The notes: generated by a model from the sequence alone, not told the origin. 64,000 bases of DNA from an uncultured Alphaproteobacteria bacterium (GCA_902619375.1 CACNEB010000001.1:157187-221186); one strand, 5' to 3'. Counted from the first letter of the stretch, positions 46,742 through 55,962 are shown. Numbers and translations are program-made.

Positions 46742-47713
46742 TTAAAATTTATTAAATGTTTTATTCCAATTAGGAAAATTATTTCTTTGATATTTATTCA
46801 AAGTTTTCATGATTTCAATCAAAAAAATATCTCTTTGCACCTCTAGATCTTTTATAGTGTATTTTCCTGCCTGTTTTTTTGTGCCTGAAATCATTAATTT
46901 TTTTAGCTTTGCATCAAGTTTTGGCGCCTTTAATTTAGTCCAAGGTAATTTAAGAGCAGGTCCAAACTGCTCTAACATGTGTTTCATACCAGTTTGCCCT
47001 CCTGCAAGATGAAAAGTTAGACAAACACCCATAAAAGACCATCGTAATCCAGGTCCATAAACAATCGCATCGTCAACATCTTGAGTTGAAGCAATGCCAT
47101 CTTTAATTATGTGAAGTGCCTCTCTCCAAAGAGCTTCCTGTAAGCGATCAGATATATAACCCTCAATTTCTTTTTTTACAATCAAAGGCTTCATTCCTAT
47201 TCCCTCGTAAAACTTCTTAGCTCTAGTTATTGTATTTTTCTTTGTTTGCTTTCCTGATACCAACTCGACAAGAGGTAATAAATATACAGGGTTAAATGGA
47301 TGTCCTATACAAACTCTTTCTGGATAATTACATAAAGATTGAATTCTTGTAGGCAAAAGTCCTGATGAACTAGACGCTATGATTATATTTTTTGGCAATA
47401 ATTTATCTATATCTTTGAGAAGTTTCTTCTTTAATTTTTCATTCTCTGGAGCATTTTCTTGGACAAAGGTGGTTGAATGAAGAGACTCTCTGAGATCAGA
47501 ATAAATTTTCAAATTACTAAGTTTTGCATTTTTATTTAAACCTAATCTTTGAAGGCTCTTTAAAGCAGTTTTAGTGTTTGATAATAGTTGCTTTCTTGCC
47601 TTAACACTTGGATCATAAGCATTAACAATTAGACCACATGCTAGCATTCTAGCAGCCCATCCAGCGCCAATGACGCCAGCACCGACTATTGTGACAATCT
47701 TTTTTTTAATCAA
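46742..47713 (-). CDS. L-carnitine dehydrogenase (3-hydroxyacyl-CoA dehydrogenase family)
   Basis: A 323-residue NAD-dependent enzyme, expected to oxidise L-carnitine to 3-dehydrocarnitine. The N-terminal Rossmann domain has VGAGVIGAGWAARML; the second domain starts near SASSSSGLLPT-type and GHPFNP motifs. Its partner in the same operon is gamma-butyrobetaine dioxygenase, which makes carnitine, so carnitine is the likely substrate rather than a CoA ester. The thioesterase domain seen fused to some carnitine dehydrogenases is absent. Confidence 0.83.
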   Translation of the reverse strand: MIKKKIVTIVGAGVIGAGWAARMLACGLIVNAYDPSVKARKQLLSNTKTALKSLQRLGLNKNAKLSNLKIYSDLRESLHSTTFVQENAPENEKLKKKLLKDIDKLLPKNIIIASSSSGLLPTRIQSLCNYPERVCIGHPFNPVYLLPLVELVSGKQTKKNTITRAKKFYEGIGMKPLIVKKEIEGYISDRLQEALWREALHIIKDGIASTQDVDDAIVYGPGLRWSFMGVCLTFHLAGGQTGMKHMLEQFGPALKLPWTKLKAPKLDAKLKKLMISGTKKQAGKYTIKDLEVQRDIFLIEIMKTLNKYQRNNFPNWNKTFNKF

Positions 47714-47764
47714 CTTTTAAAAATATATTAACTCATAAATATTAAATTATGATATTTTTTTTAT

Positions 47765-48187
47765 ATGATTATATACATTTGTAAGTTTCTTCATCTTATA
47801 TCTCTGTTTATTGCTGGAGGAGGAGGTATTGGTAGTGCTGTTATACAATCTATATATAAAAAAGAAGGTAAACTGCCTGAGCCTCATTTGGCTAAAGGTT
47901 TTAAGGTTTTAGCATTTTTATCTTTATTAGCTATCATCACAATGTGGGTTACTGGAATTATTTTGCTATTGGTAATATACGGCTCATTTAATTTAGGTTG
48001 GACTTTTCATATGAAATTATTTGGAGCTAGCTTAATTCTAATAACAGCCATATTTATAAATATGCATTTATATGTATCAGCTAAAAAAAACTTATCCCCC
48101 AATCAAAAATATATTAAAAATTCTGGGTCTTTGTCTAGATTGGGCCTGATTCTTGCCATAGCTGGTGCAATAGGATCTTTTGTCTGA
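47765..48187 (+). CDS. Small integral membrane protein of unknown function (four helices)
   Basis: A 140-residue protein with four predicted membrane helices (residues about 3-22, 45-75, 83-104 and 122-139) and His residues in HLISLF and FHMKLFG that could face a cofactor, recalling small DUF2269- or CopD/HemJ-like membrane proteins. I do not assign a family firmly. It precedes the desaturase gene by 40 bases on the same strand and might belong to that operon. Confidence 0.7.
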   Translation: MIIYICKFLHLISLFIAGGGGIGSAVIQSIYKKEGKLPEPHLAKGFKVLAFLSLLAIITMWVTGIILLLVIYGSFNLGWTFHMKLFGASLILITAIFINMHLYVSAKKNLSPNQKYIKNSGSLSRLGLILAIAGAIGSFV

Positions 48188-48227
48188 CCTTATTTATTTT
48201 TTTTTAGTTTATGGTATTTTTTTGTAA

Positions 48228-49220
48228 ATGAAAGTTGACTTAGACAAATGGCATCATTGTGACGTTGATAAAGAAGAATTTGTAAAGCTTCTTAAGAAGT
48301 CGGATTATCAAGGTTTTAAACACATGTTTATTTTCTTTGGGTCTTTAACTGTATTCGGTGTTTTAGCTTATATGACATGGGGTACTTGGTGGTCTTTAAT
48401 ATTTTTTCTAATTTATGGAAATATATGGAATTGCGCAGATCCTATTTGGCACGAAACTGGACATAAAACAGCTTTTAAAACAAACTATTGGAATAACTTT
48501 TTTTATCAAATTGGTAGTTATATGAATGGATTTGAACCAGTAAGATGGAGGTGGTCTCATTTCCGTCATCATGGTTATACTTACTTCGATGATCCTCTTG
48601 ATTTTGAAATAGCAATTAGAAGGCCAACTGATGTTTTTTACTTTTTCAGTTTATTCATACCTTTCTTTGACATAATTAATTTTAAAAAAACAACTCAATA
48701 CGAAACTATTCTTCATGCTTTAGGCAAAAAAACTGAAGTGATGAAACAAGTAATTCCTGAAAGAGAACATCAAAAATGTATAAACTCTTCAAGGTTACAT
48801 GTTAGCATTTGGATCTTTTTAATAATAATATCAATCGCTTTTCAGTCTTGGTTACCGGTTTTATATTTTTTACTTCCAAACTTTTATGGGATAACACTCA
48901 AAAGACTTTTTGGATTAACTCAACACACTGGGCTAAAAGATAATATCAAAGATCATAGATATAGCACTAGAACAATGCATTTAAACCCAATCTTCAGTTT
49001 TTTATATTGGCAGATGGAATATCATATTGAACACCATATGTTCCCTACTGTGCCATCTCATAATTTGCCTAAACTTCATCAATTAGTTAAAGATCAGATG
49101 CCTCCAGCTAAAAAAGGTTTATGGGGAGCATACTCTGAAATCATCCCTACAATTTTAAAACAAGCAAAAAACCCTTCATATGAATTACAAGTAGCCGTTC
49201 CATCTAATAACAATGGCTAA
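48228..49220 (+). CDS. Fatty acid desaturase/hydroxylase family membrane protein
   Basis: A 330-residue membrane di-iron enzyme. All three His boxes are present: H75-ETG-H79, H111-FR-HH115 and H266-IE-HH270, plus the QHTG segment between. Membrane helices flank them. Such enzymes desaturate or hydroxylate an acyl chain or another hydrophobic substrate using oxygen and an electron donor. Here the gene overlaps a PanB-like gene by 8 bases, an unexpected pairing for lipid desaturation, so the substrate may be a small carotenoid, lipid or branched keto acid derivative. First secure gene of the four-gene operon. Confidence 0.85.
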   Translation: MKVDLDKWHHCDVDKEEFVKLLKKSDYQGFKHMFIFFGSLTVFGVLAYMTWGTWWSLIFFLIYGNIWNCADPIWHETGHKTAFKTNYWNNFFYQIGSYMNGFEPVRWRWSHFRHHGYTYFDDPLDFEIAIRRPTDVFYFFSLFIPFFDIINFKKTTQYETILHALGKKTEVMKQVIPEREHQKCINSSRLHVSIWIFLIIISIAFQSWLPVLYFLLPNFYGITLKRLFGLTQHTGLKDNIKDHRYSTRTMHLNPIFSFLYWQMEYHIEHHMFPTVPSHNLPKLHQLVKDQMPPAKKGLWGAYSEIIPTILKQAKNPSYELQVAVPSNNNG

Positions 49221-49998
49221 GAGAACTACAGTTTTTGATTTATGGAGTCAAAAAGGAAAAAAAAAGTGGCCTCAAACTCATATAGATACCACAAAAGAGG
49301 CAGAAGCTGCCTATAAAGCAGGAATTGAAATAATTTCCTGTGAACCCGATCATCATTTCAAGGATGTAAGAAAAGTTGCTCCAACAGCATTTTTGTCTGT
49401 TGGTCTTAAACATGGGTTAGTGAGTTCTCCTCAAGAAGCAATAAAAAAAAGTTTTGAAATAATGGAAATGGGAGCTGATGCTATTTATTGTTCGCACTCT
49501 ATTAACTTTATCGAGGCAATGGCAAAAGAAGGAATTCCTATAACAGCGCACGTTGGTTTGGTACCTAACCTCTCAACTTGGACTAATTTTAGAGCAGTTG
49601 GCAAAACTGCAGAAGAAGCATTAAAAGTTTATCAAAATGTCAAAGATCTTGAAAGCGCGGGTGCAGCTTGTGTAGAAGTAGAAGTAGTCCCTGTTGAATT
49701 AGCAGATTACATTACAAAAAATACAAAAATGATTACCATGGGAATGGGCTGTGGAGATGTTTGCGATACACAGTATCTTTTTTGTAATGACATACTCGGC
49801 ACTAATAAAGGTCACTACCCAAGACATGCAAAAAAATATGTAGATATATTATCTAAAGAAGATGAGTTACAAAAACTAAGAGTTGATGGATTTAAAATGT
49901 TCGTTGATGAGGTTAAGAATGGGCAATATCCTGAAGATAAACATTTAATAAAAATGGAAGAGAAAGAACTAGATAATTTTTTAAATAAAATTAAATAA
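49213..49998 (+). CDS. 3-methyl-2-oxobutanoate hydroxymethyltransferase (PanB)-like protein
   Basis: A 261-residue protein of the PEP mutase/ketopantoate hydroxymethyltransferase fold. The parts ITAHVGLVP, AAEEALKVYQ-type helix, EVEVVPVELADYITK (with the catalytic Glu of EcVP) and MGMGCGDVCDTQYLF..DILG match PanB closely, although GAGxxCDGQ is altered to GCGDVCDTQ. PanB adds a one-carbon unit from methylene-THF to a 2-oxo acid. The metal residues of true PanB are only partly conserved, so this may be a paralogue with a different acceptor. It is 1 base from the DUF1800 gene. No panC nearby. Confidence 0.78.
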   Translation: MAKRTTVFDLWSQKGKKKWPQTHIDTTKEAEAAYKAGIEIISCEPDHHFKDVRKVAPTAFLSVGLKHGLVSSPQEAIKKSFEIMEMGADAIYCSHSINFIEAMAKEGIPITAHVGLVPNLSTWTNFRAVGKTAEEALKVYQNVKDLESAGAACVEVEVVPVELADYITKNTKMITMGMGCGDVCDTQYLFCNDILGTNKGHYPRHAKKYVDILSKEDELQKLRVDGFKMFVDEVKNGQYPEDKHLIKMEEKELDNFLNKIK

Positions 49999-49999
49999 T

Positions 50000-51457
50000 A
50001 TGAAAAAAAACTTTTTTAGAAAAGTTGCTTTTGGTTTAAGTCCTAATGATAAAATAAACGAAGATCCCTTAAATTGGGCTAAACAACAATTTGATACTGT
50101 GCCTAAATTTGTTTGGGAAAAAAAACTTCCTAATCTTGAGGAACAACGAGACAGATATGGCAAATGGGTTTATGAAGACCGCAAGGTTTTAAGAGAAAAA
50201 TATAAAAATGACAGACTGGCTTATGAAAAAGAAAAAGATAATTTAAGAGTAATTACAGGAGAAAAATTTTTTGAACCTTTAGAATTATCTGTAAGACATT
50301 CTACGGCCATTGCTTCAAACTCACCAGCGTTTGAGAGAATGTGGCATTTTTGGGGTAATTTTTTTGCAATTAGTGAAAAGGATTTTTTAGCTAGTTTTTC
50401 TACGGGTGTTTATCAGCGAGAGATAATTCGACCTAATATGGTAAAAACTTTTGAAGATTTAGTTTATGCTGTGACTACTTCATGGTGCATGCTTCATCAC
50501 CTTGATAACGCGGAGAACATTGGACCTAGTTCAACAGAAGGTGTGAGGGAGAATTCAGATAATGATAATGAAAATGTAGGTCTCAATGAAAATCATGCCA
50601 GAGAATTATTAGAACTCCATACACTCTCACCTGAGGGGAAATACTCTCAAAAAGATGTAATCGAGATGGCTAAGGTTATGACAGGTTGGCGACACTTATG
50701 GAATAATAAAAAATTAGAGGCAGGTCCTATAAAATTTCAACCTGAATATCATGAGCAAGGACCATATAAAATTTTAGGAAAAATTTATGACATCAAAGAT
50801 TTTAATACTGTTAATCAAGGAAAAGAGCTAGGAATAGTAATTAAAGATCTAGCTAATCACCCAGCTACTATTAGGCATGTAGCAAGAAAGCTTTGTCAGC
50901 ATTATATTTGTGATGAACCAACAGAGGAAATGATTGCAAGTATTGTTAAAAAATGGAAACAAAATGATGGCAATTTAATTGAAGTTCACAAATCAACTAT
51001 GGAGGCAGTATTTGATTATGGTTCAAATTATCAAAAATTTTCAATGCCAGAATTGTGGCTTTTACAAAACTCAAGGATGTTAGGACTAAATTATATTTAT
51101 TTATTTCCCAAAGGTTTTGAGTTTAATGGATCTAGACCTAGTAGAAGTCATAGGTTGGTTAAGGATATACTTTGGGAAATTGGTCATCCCATTTATCGAG
51201 CTAAACAACCTAATGGTTTTATTGATCTTGAAGATGAATGGCTGTCACCTGAATTAATTATTCGTAGACTAGCTGCTGCTAGAAGGTTTGCGGACATCAC
51301 AAACCCTAATGTAAACTATGATCAGGATTATTTTTTTAATGTAATTGAAAAGAATTTTGATCAACCGGAAAATTTACTAAATTTAATGAAAGATCCAGTT
51401 TTTTATGCTGATCGGTTTGCTATTTTTGCAAATAGTCCTGAATTAATGAGAGTATGA
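50000..51457 (+). CDS. DUF1800 family protein
   Basis: A 485-residue DUF1800 protein. Recognisable elements are AFGLSPND near the start, MWHFWGNFFAIS, TTSWCMLHHLDNAENIGP-type, NENHARELLELHTLS, MTGWRHLW, and the HPATIRHVARKLCQHYICDEP region, all typical of this family. DUF1800 proteins are normally found next to a DUF1501 protein, as here (ATGA overlap). Function is unknown. Unlike many family members it has no evident signal peptide, whereas the partner has a Tat signal; the pair may be exported together as a folded complex. Confidence 0.85.
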   Translation: MKKNFFRKVAFGLSPNDKINEDPLNWAKQQFDTVPKFVWEKKLPNLEEQRDRYGKWVYEDRKVLREKYKNDRLAYEKEKDNLRVITGEKFFEPLELSVRHSTAIASNSPAFERMWHFWGNFFAISEKDFLASFSTGVYQREIIRPNMVKTFEDLVYAVTTSWCMLHHLDNAENIGPSSTEGVRENSDNDNENVGLNENHARELLELHTLSPEGKYSQKDVIEMAKVMTGWRHLWNNKKLEAGPIKFQPEYHEQGPYKILGKIYDIKDFNTVNQGKELGIVIKDLANHPATIRHVARKLCQHYICDEPTEEMIASIVKKWKQNDGNLIEVHKSTMEAVFDYGSNYQKFSMPELWLLQNSRMLGLNYIYLFPKGFEFNGSRPSRSHRLVKDILWEIGHPIYRAKQPNGFIDLEDEWLSPELIIRRLAAARRFADITNPNVNYDQDYFFNVIEKNFDQPENLLNLMKDPVFYADRFAIFANSPELMRV

Positions 51458-52602
51458 ATTGTACTAGAAGAAGTTTTTTAAAAGGTAGTTTAGCAACTAT
51501 TTTCTTTTCAAATTTTAATATCCCCCTTTATGGATCTATTTCAAACCCTAAAAAAAATCTTGTAATTATAAGTCTCAGAGGTGGAATGGACGGTTTAACT
51601 GCTGTGCCCGTTAATGACATCCTTATCAACAAATATAGATCTGATTTAATTTTAAACAATAAATTAAAACTTAATTCAGATTTTTCTTTGCATCCTAAAT
51701 TAAAAACACTTCATAATTTATGGTCTCAAAATTTAGCAGCTGTTATTCATGCAACAAATGTACCCTACACAGGAAGATCTCATTTTGATGGACAAAATAT
51801 AATGGAAACAGGTGCCTTAAAAGCTTACACCAAAAAAACAGGTTGGTTAGGAAGGGGAATGAAATCATCAGGTCTATATGGTTCAAGTCTCGCCTTAAGT
51901 TTACCAATGCCACTTTTGCTGAGAGGAGTTGAGGGAAATAACAATTATTTTCCTACTTGGATGCACCTTCCAAAAAGAGAGGTTATTGAAAAAATAACAA
52001 GAGCTTATGATGGAATTGAGCATGACAAACTTCAGGAGGTTTACAATGTAATAATGAATAGACCTCTTACTATGCAAGGTGGAGATGAATCTCTAGATAG
52101 CCTATCAAAAAGAACAGCTAAAATTTTAAAAGATCCTCTTGGTCCAAAAGTGGCTGTTTTCGATATTGAGGGCTTTGATACACATACAGCTCAAGGGACG
52201 GACAATGGTGAACATGCAGATAATCTTCATGATATAGATTTAATTATTAAAAACCTCCATACTGGTATGGGAAGTGATTTTAATAACACATTAATATTGA
52301 CGCTCACAGAATTTGGAAGAACAGTAGAACAAAATGGCGGAAACGGAACAGAACATGGTTATGGTTCAGCTATTTTAATGGCAGGAGGACTATTGAAAAA
52401 ATCTCAAGTTTTTACTGATTGGCCAGGTTTAAAAAAAAATAGTTTATTTGAAGGAAGAGATCTTAACAGCACTATTGATGCCAGATCAATATATGCTTCT
52501 GCCATGTCTAGTGTATTTGATACTGATTTTGAAAAAATAAAAAGAGAAGTTTTTTGGGAACAAAATATAAAAAATTATTCTGAAAATTTATTCAAAGCAT
52601 AA
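51454..52602 (+). CDS. DUF1501 family protein with Tat signal
   Basis: A 382-residue DUF1501 (alkaline-phosphatase-like superfamily) protein. The N-terminus has RRSFLKG followed by a hydrophobic stretch, a twin-arginine signal that fits the tatABC genes in this window. Inside are SLRGGMDGLTAVPVND, HATNVPYTGRSHFDGQNIMETG-type residues (short quotes: RSHFDGQ), FDTHTAQGT and TEFGRTVEQNG with metal-type Asp/His residues. It partners the DUF1800 protein. Activity is not established. Confidence 0.85.
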   Translation: MNCTRRSFLKGSLATIFFSNFNIPLYGSISNPKKNLVIISLRGGMDGLTAVPVNDILINKYRSDLILNNKLKLNSDFSLHPKLKTLHNLWSQNLAAVIHATNVPYTGRSHFDGQNIMETGALKAYTKKTGWLGRGMKSSGLYGSSLALSLPMPLLLRGVEGNNNYFPTWMHLPKREVIEKITRAYDGIEHDKLQEVYNVIMNRPLTMQGGDESLDSLSKRTAKILKDPLGPKVAVFDIEGFDTHTAQGTDNGEHADNLHDIDLIIKNLHTGMGSDFNNTLILTLTEFGRTVEQNGGNGTEHGYGSAILMAGGLLKKSQVFTDWPGLKKNSLFEGRDLNSTIDARSIYASAMSSVFDTDFEKIKREVFWEQNIKNYSENLFKA

Positions 52603-52603
52603 G

Positions 52604-53989
52604 TTAAATTGAGTCTAAATATAACTCAATATCCAACTCAGTAACAGCACTTGCAACTTTATTATACTCCATTTCCTTTATAGCGATAAAAGCTTTATGG
52701 AGTTCAGATCCTAAAGTTTCTTTTAAGAATAATGATTTTTTAGATAAATTAATTGAAGAGTTCCAATCTGTTGGAATTTTATTCTTACTAGATGATTTTT
52801 TTAAATATGAATTACCAGTAGTCTGTTTGTCAGCATTTATTTTATTAGTTAATCCTTTTTTAATTGCTGAAACAACCGTTAATGCAACTAAATATGGATT
52901 TGCATCCACACCAGAAACTCTGTGTTCAATTCTTCTATTATGAGAGTTGCTGGTGGGTATTCTAAAAGCCACAGATCTATTATCTATACCCCAATTGGGT
53001 CTAGTGGGAGCATAAGAGCCTAATACAAATCTTCTCCAACTATTTGCATTTGGAGCAAATATTAACATGCTCTCACCCATATATTTTGAAAGCCCTCCAA
53101 GAGCATAATTAAGTTTCTTACTAATTTTTTCTTTATTCTTCTCAGCAAAAATATTTTTGCCTTTTTTGTCATACAATGAAATATGAAAGTGCATACCAGA
53201 ACCAGTTATATTCTCCATCGGTTTTGCCATAAAGCATGCTGTCACACCATGCGCTCTTGCTTGTGCTCTAATAATTCTCTTTAATCTTAAAATATCATCA
53301 GCTGCTTTCAATAATGAGCTTTGATGTTTAAGAGTAAGTTCATATTGACCAGGTGCGTATTCTGAAATGATAGTTTCAGCATCTACTTTTGCAAGTTTTG
53401 TGGCTTCATATATATCATCTATTAGTGGCATCATACCATGAAGGTGATCAACTGAATAAACATCTGTTTTTTTAATTGAAGCTTTTTTTCCAATTATAGA
53501 TTTTGCTGGCTTAAGTTTTCCATACTCATCCAGTTCATTTGAAACTAGAAAAAATTCTAATTCAAATGCTCCAAAACAAGAGATACCATCTTTTTTTAAT
53601 TCTTGTATTTTATTTTCCAAAACATTTCGTGGGTCAGTTAATAGTTTATTACCTTCAATATCATACATGTTCATGAATAATTCACCTCTTGGTGGTTTGC
53701 TGTTATGCAATAACTTAAGTGATGATGGTATAGGCCAAGCTTTTATGTCACCATCACCTTGCTCTAAAATTAATCCTGTTTCAGGTGTATCCTCACCAGT
53801 AATATCCATTCCAAGTAATGAAAGAGGAAATTGCCTACCTGACTTATACAAATTTAATAACTCATTTCTTCTTATTATTTTTCCACGACCTACACCATTA
53901 CAATCATGCATTACAATATCGAATGATTTTACTTGTGTATTTCTCTTCAGAAAATTTTGTGCTTCAGATAAATAATTTTTAGTTTTCAT
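52604..53989 (-). CDS. Glutamine synthetase family protein, gamma-glutamylpolyamine synthetase (PuuA)-like
   Basis: A 461-residue glutamine synthetase homologue. The ATP/metal region shows GAFELEFFL (metal Glu), AEYAPGQYELTLKH-type and GSGMHFHISL; the C-terminal region has SYAPTRPNWGIDNRSVAFRIP and RIEHRVSGVDANPYL. The order of motifs matches PuuA and related ligases that couple glutamate to an amine (putrescine, methylamine, ethanolamine) rather than ammonia. It stands alone, its stop one base from the DUF1501 stop. The methylamine version (GmaS) is an alternative given the quaternary-amine theme. Confidence 0.8.
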   Translation of the reverse strand: MKTKNYLSEAQNFLKRNTQVKSFDIVMHDCNGVGRGKIIRRNELLNLYKSGRQFPLSLLGMDITGEDTPETGLILEQGDGDIKAWPIPSSLKLLHNSKPPRGELFMNMYDIEGNKLLTDPRNVLENKIQELKKDGISCFGAFELEFFLVSNELDEYGKLKPAKSIIGKKASIKKTDVYSVDHLHGMMPLIDDIYEATKLAKVDAETIISEYAPGQYELTLKHQSSLLKAADDILRLKRIIRAQARAHGVTACFMAKPMENITGSGMHFHISLYDKKGKNIFAEKNKEKISKKLNYALGGLSKYMGESMLIFAPNANSWRRFVLGSYAPTRPNWGIDNRSVAFRIPTSNSHNRRIEHRVSGVDANPYLVALTVVSAIKKGLTNKINADKQTTGNSYLKKSSSKNKIPTDWNSSINLSKKSLFLKETLGSELHKAFIAIKEMEYNKVASAVTELDIELYLDSI

Positions 53990-54062
53990 GACAAATATTT
54001 ATAATATAAAAATATTAATATAAACTTTATGTCTAAACTACAGTTAATCTATTTCAATCTTT

Positions 54063-54079
54063 ATGCATTTTATATGCAT
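54063..54079. promoter_or_regulatory. Paired ATGCAT palindromes upstream of the glutamine synthetase-like gene
   Basis: ATGCAT occurs at 54063-54068 and again at 54074-54079 with a 5-base spacer, 74 bases before the ATG at 53989 of the PuuA-like gene and 59 bases before tRNA-Cys. It may be an operator or a minor hairpin; nothing else in the 148-base gap 53990-54137 stands out. Confidence 0.25.
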
Positions 54080-54137
54080 TGAGAGGAAAAATTGAATTGA
54101 ACTAATTTATAAAAAAGTGCTATAAAAATTGACAAAT

Positions 54138-54211
54138 GGCCCGCTGGCAGATTGGTTATGCAGAGGACTGCAAATCCTTGTAGCTCGGTTCGATTCCGGG
54201 GTGGGCCTCCA
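54138..54211 (+). tRNA. tRNA-Cys (anticodon GCA)
   Basis: 74 bases with encoded CCA. Acceptor GGCCCGC pairs with GTGGGCC, the anticodon loop reads CTGCAAA giving GCA, and the T arm has GGTTCGATTCC. The next base after its CCA is already the last base of the convergent creatininase-family gene. Confidence 0.95.
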
Positions 54212-54970
54212 CTACTTCATTTCATCAATTATTTTTTTTAAGGTTCTTGATGTAAGATCTAGAATTCTTTTTCCTTTATCTGCAGAGGATTTTGTAGGAT
54301 TGCCAATTATACCTTTCTTGGACAAATCTTTTGTATTCCAAGCTCTTTTAATTGTTCTTTCATAAGAAATTATTTTTTTAGATTTAAAGTCAGATGAGAG
54401 TTTGTTTCTTTTAATTTTATTTAATTTTATCAATTCTGGATAAAGGTGGAGCATTATTGATGTTTCAAATTCACCTCCATGATATCCATAAAGTAATTCC
54501 TTTTTTGGAATAATTTTTTCAAAACCTTTAAATAAAAAATAATGTGCCTTAACAATATCGACAGCTTTATATCTACTTTTAATTTCTTTAGCAGCTATAT
54601 CTAAGTGACTAATTTGTCCGCCATGACTATTTAAAAAGATAAATTTTTTATATCTACGAATACATAACTCACCAACTATGCTGATAATATAATCAATATA
54701 ATTTGTAGATTTCGAGGATAGAGTGCCCTCAAAGCTATTATGCTCACTCGCTGAACCTATAGAGATGTTTGGTAGAATTAAATATTTATTAAGTTTGGGA
54801 TATTTTTTAACAAAAGTATTTAAAATTCCATCTAATATCAATTTATCAGTACCTGATGGAAGGTGTTCTCCATGTTGTTCTACAGATGAAAATGGGAGAA
54901 TAAGTATTTTATTTTTACCTAATTTACTAATATCTGCTGATGTTAAATCGGACCAAAACTTTGATAGCAT
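54212..54970 (-). CDS. Creatininase-family hydrolase
   Basis: A 252-residue metal-dependent amidohydrolase. The metal site is E31-Q-H33-G-x-H36-L-P-x-x-T-D42, then LNSHGGQ and GYHGGEFETS with the further Glu. Known members are creatininase, the archaeal ArfB deformylase of the riboflavin/F420 branch and MftE. The neighbours here are a GTP cyclohydrolase II, a RibD-C-type reductase and a pterin-synthase homologue, so an ArfB-like step on a GTP-derived pyrimidine is a better guess than creatinine hydrolysis. It is divergent from the dehydrogenase gene over 29 bases. Confidence 0.83.
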   Translation of the reverse strand: MLSKFWSDLTSADISKLGKNKILILPFSSVEQHGEHLPSGTDKLILDGILNTFVKKYPKLNKYLILPNISIGSASEHNSFEGTLSSKSTNYIDYIISIVGELCIRRYKKFIFLNSHGGQISHLDIAAKEIKSRYKAVDIVKAHYFLFKGFEKIIPKKELLYGYHGGEFETSIMLHLYPELIKLNKIKRNKLSSDFKSKKIISYERTIKRAWNTKDLSKKGIIGNPTKSSADKGKRILDLTSRTLKKIIDEMK

Positions 54971-54999
54971 AAGTGATATTTAACATTTATATAATTATT

Positions 55000-55962
55000 A
55001 TGGAAACTTATTCTCTATGGCTTAAAAATGAAAATAAACCGATTATTAAGAAAAAAATACTTAGCTATAAAAAAAATTCTAAAACTGTTCTTGTAAAAAC
55101 TCTTTATTCAGGAATTAGTAAGGGTACTGAGAGATTAGTAGCATCTGGTAATATTAGCAAAGATCAGTTCGATATAATGAAATCTCCTTTTCAAGAGGGA
55201 TCTTTTTCTTTTCCAATTAAATACGGTTACATTAATGTTGGTAAAATAGTTGAAGGCCCAAAAAAATATTTAAATAAAAATACATTCTGCCTTTACCCTC
55301 ATCAATCACTATTTAAGATTGATATAAATAATGTGAATATTTTAAAGGGTAATGATGATATTCGAAAATATTTACTAACAGCAAATATGGAAACAGCTAT
55401 TAATATCTTTTGGGATACTCAAGCAAAATTAAATAACAAAATATTGATAATAGGGATGGGCTCTGTTGGTATTTTAACTGCCTACTATTATAAATTACTA
55501 AAATTTAAAAATGTCTTTATTACTGACATAAATATTAAAAAGAAGAAATTTGCTAATATTTTAGGACTAAAATTTATAAATTTTAAAAAAATTAAAGATT
55601 TAGATGTTATAATTAATACAACATCTAATTATGATGTATTAAACCAATCACTAAAAAAATTGAATTTAGAGGGAAAATTTATTGAGGCTAGTTGGTATGG
55701 AAATAGAAAAGGTCAAATAAATTTAGGAGGTAATTTTCACTCAAAGAGATTAAAAATTATTGGTTCTCAAGTTTCAAATATTCCAAAGTATTTATCAAAA
55801 AAATATGATTATAAAAAAAGATTGAATTTAGCAATTAATGCTTTATCTAATAACCAACTTCTTAAATTAATAAACACTGAAAGTGACTTTAAGGATCTAG
55901 AGAAAGATTATATTTCAATATTAAATAATCCAGAAAGCATAATGCATGCTATAAAGTATTAA
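55000..55962 (+). CDS. Medium-chain dehydrogenase-like protein, pterin-cluster type
   Basis: A 320-residue protein of the medium-chain dehydrogenase fold. The N-terminal part has TLYSGISKGTERL and the PFQEGSFSFPIKYGYINVG region that I recognise from the zinc-binding-dehydrogenase proteins of this alphaproteobacterial cluster; the nucleotide site is IIGMGSVGILTA. The usual GHE zinc motif of alcohol dehydrogenases is not seen. I start at the ATG at 55000 because the earlier in-frame GTG adds only a hydrophobic run. It is followed by the pterin-synthase homologue after 1 base. Substrate unknown. Confidence 0.75.
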   Translation: METYSLWLKNENKPIIKKKILSYKKNSKTVLVKTLYSGISKGTERLVASGNISKDQFDIMKSPFQEGSFSFPIKYGYINVGKIVEGPKKYLNKNTFCLYPHQSLFKIDINNVNILKGNDDIRKYLLTANMETAINIFWDTQAKLNNKILIIGMGSVGILTAYYYKLLKFKNVFITDINIKKKKFANILGLKFINFKKIKDLDVIINTTSNYDVLNQSLKKLNLEGKFIEASWYGNRKGQINLGGNFHSKRLKIIGSQVSNIPKYLSKKYDYKKRLNLAINALSNNQLLKLINTESDFKDLEKDYISILNNPESIMHAIKY

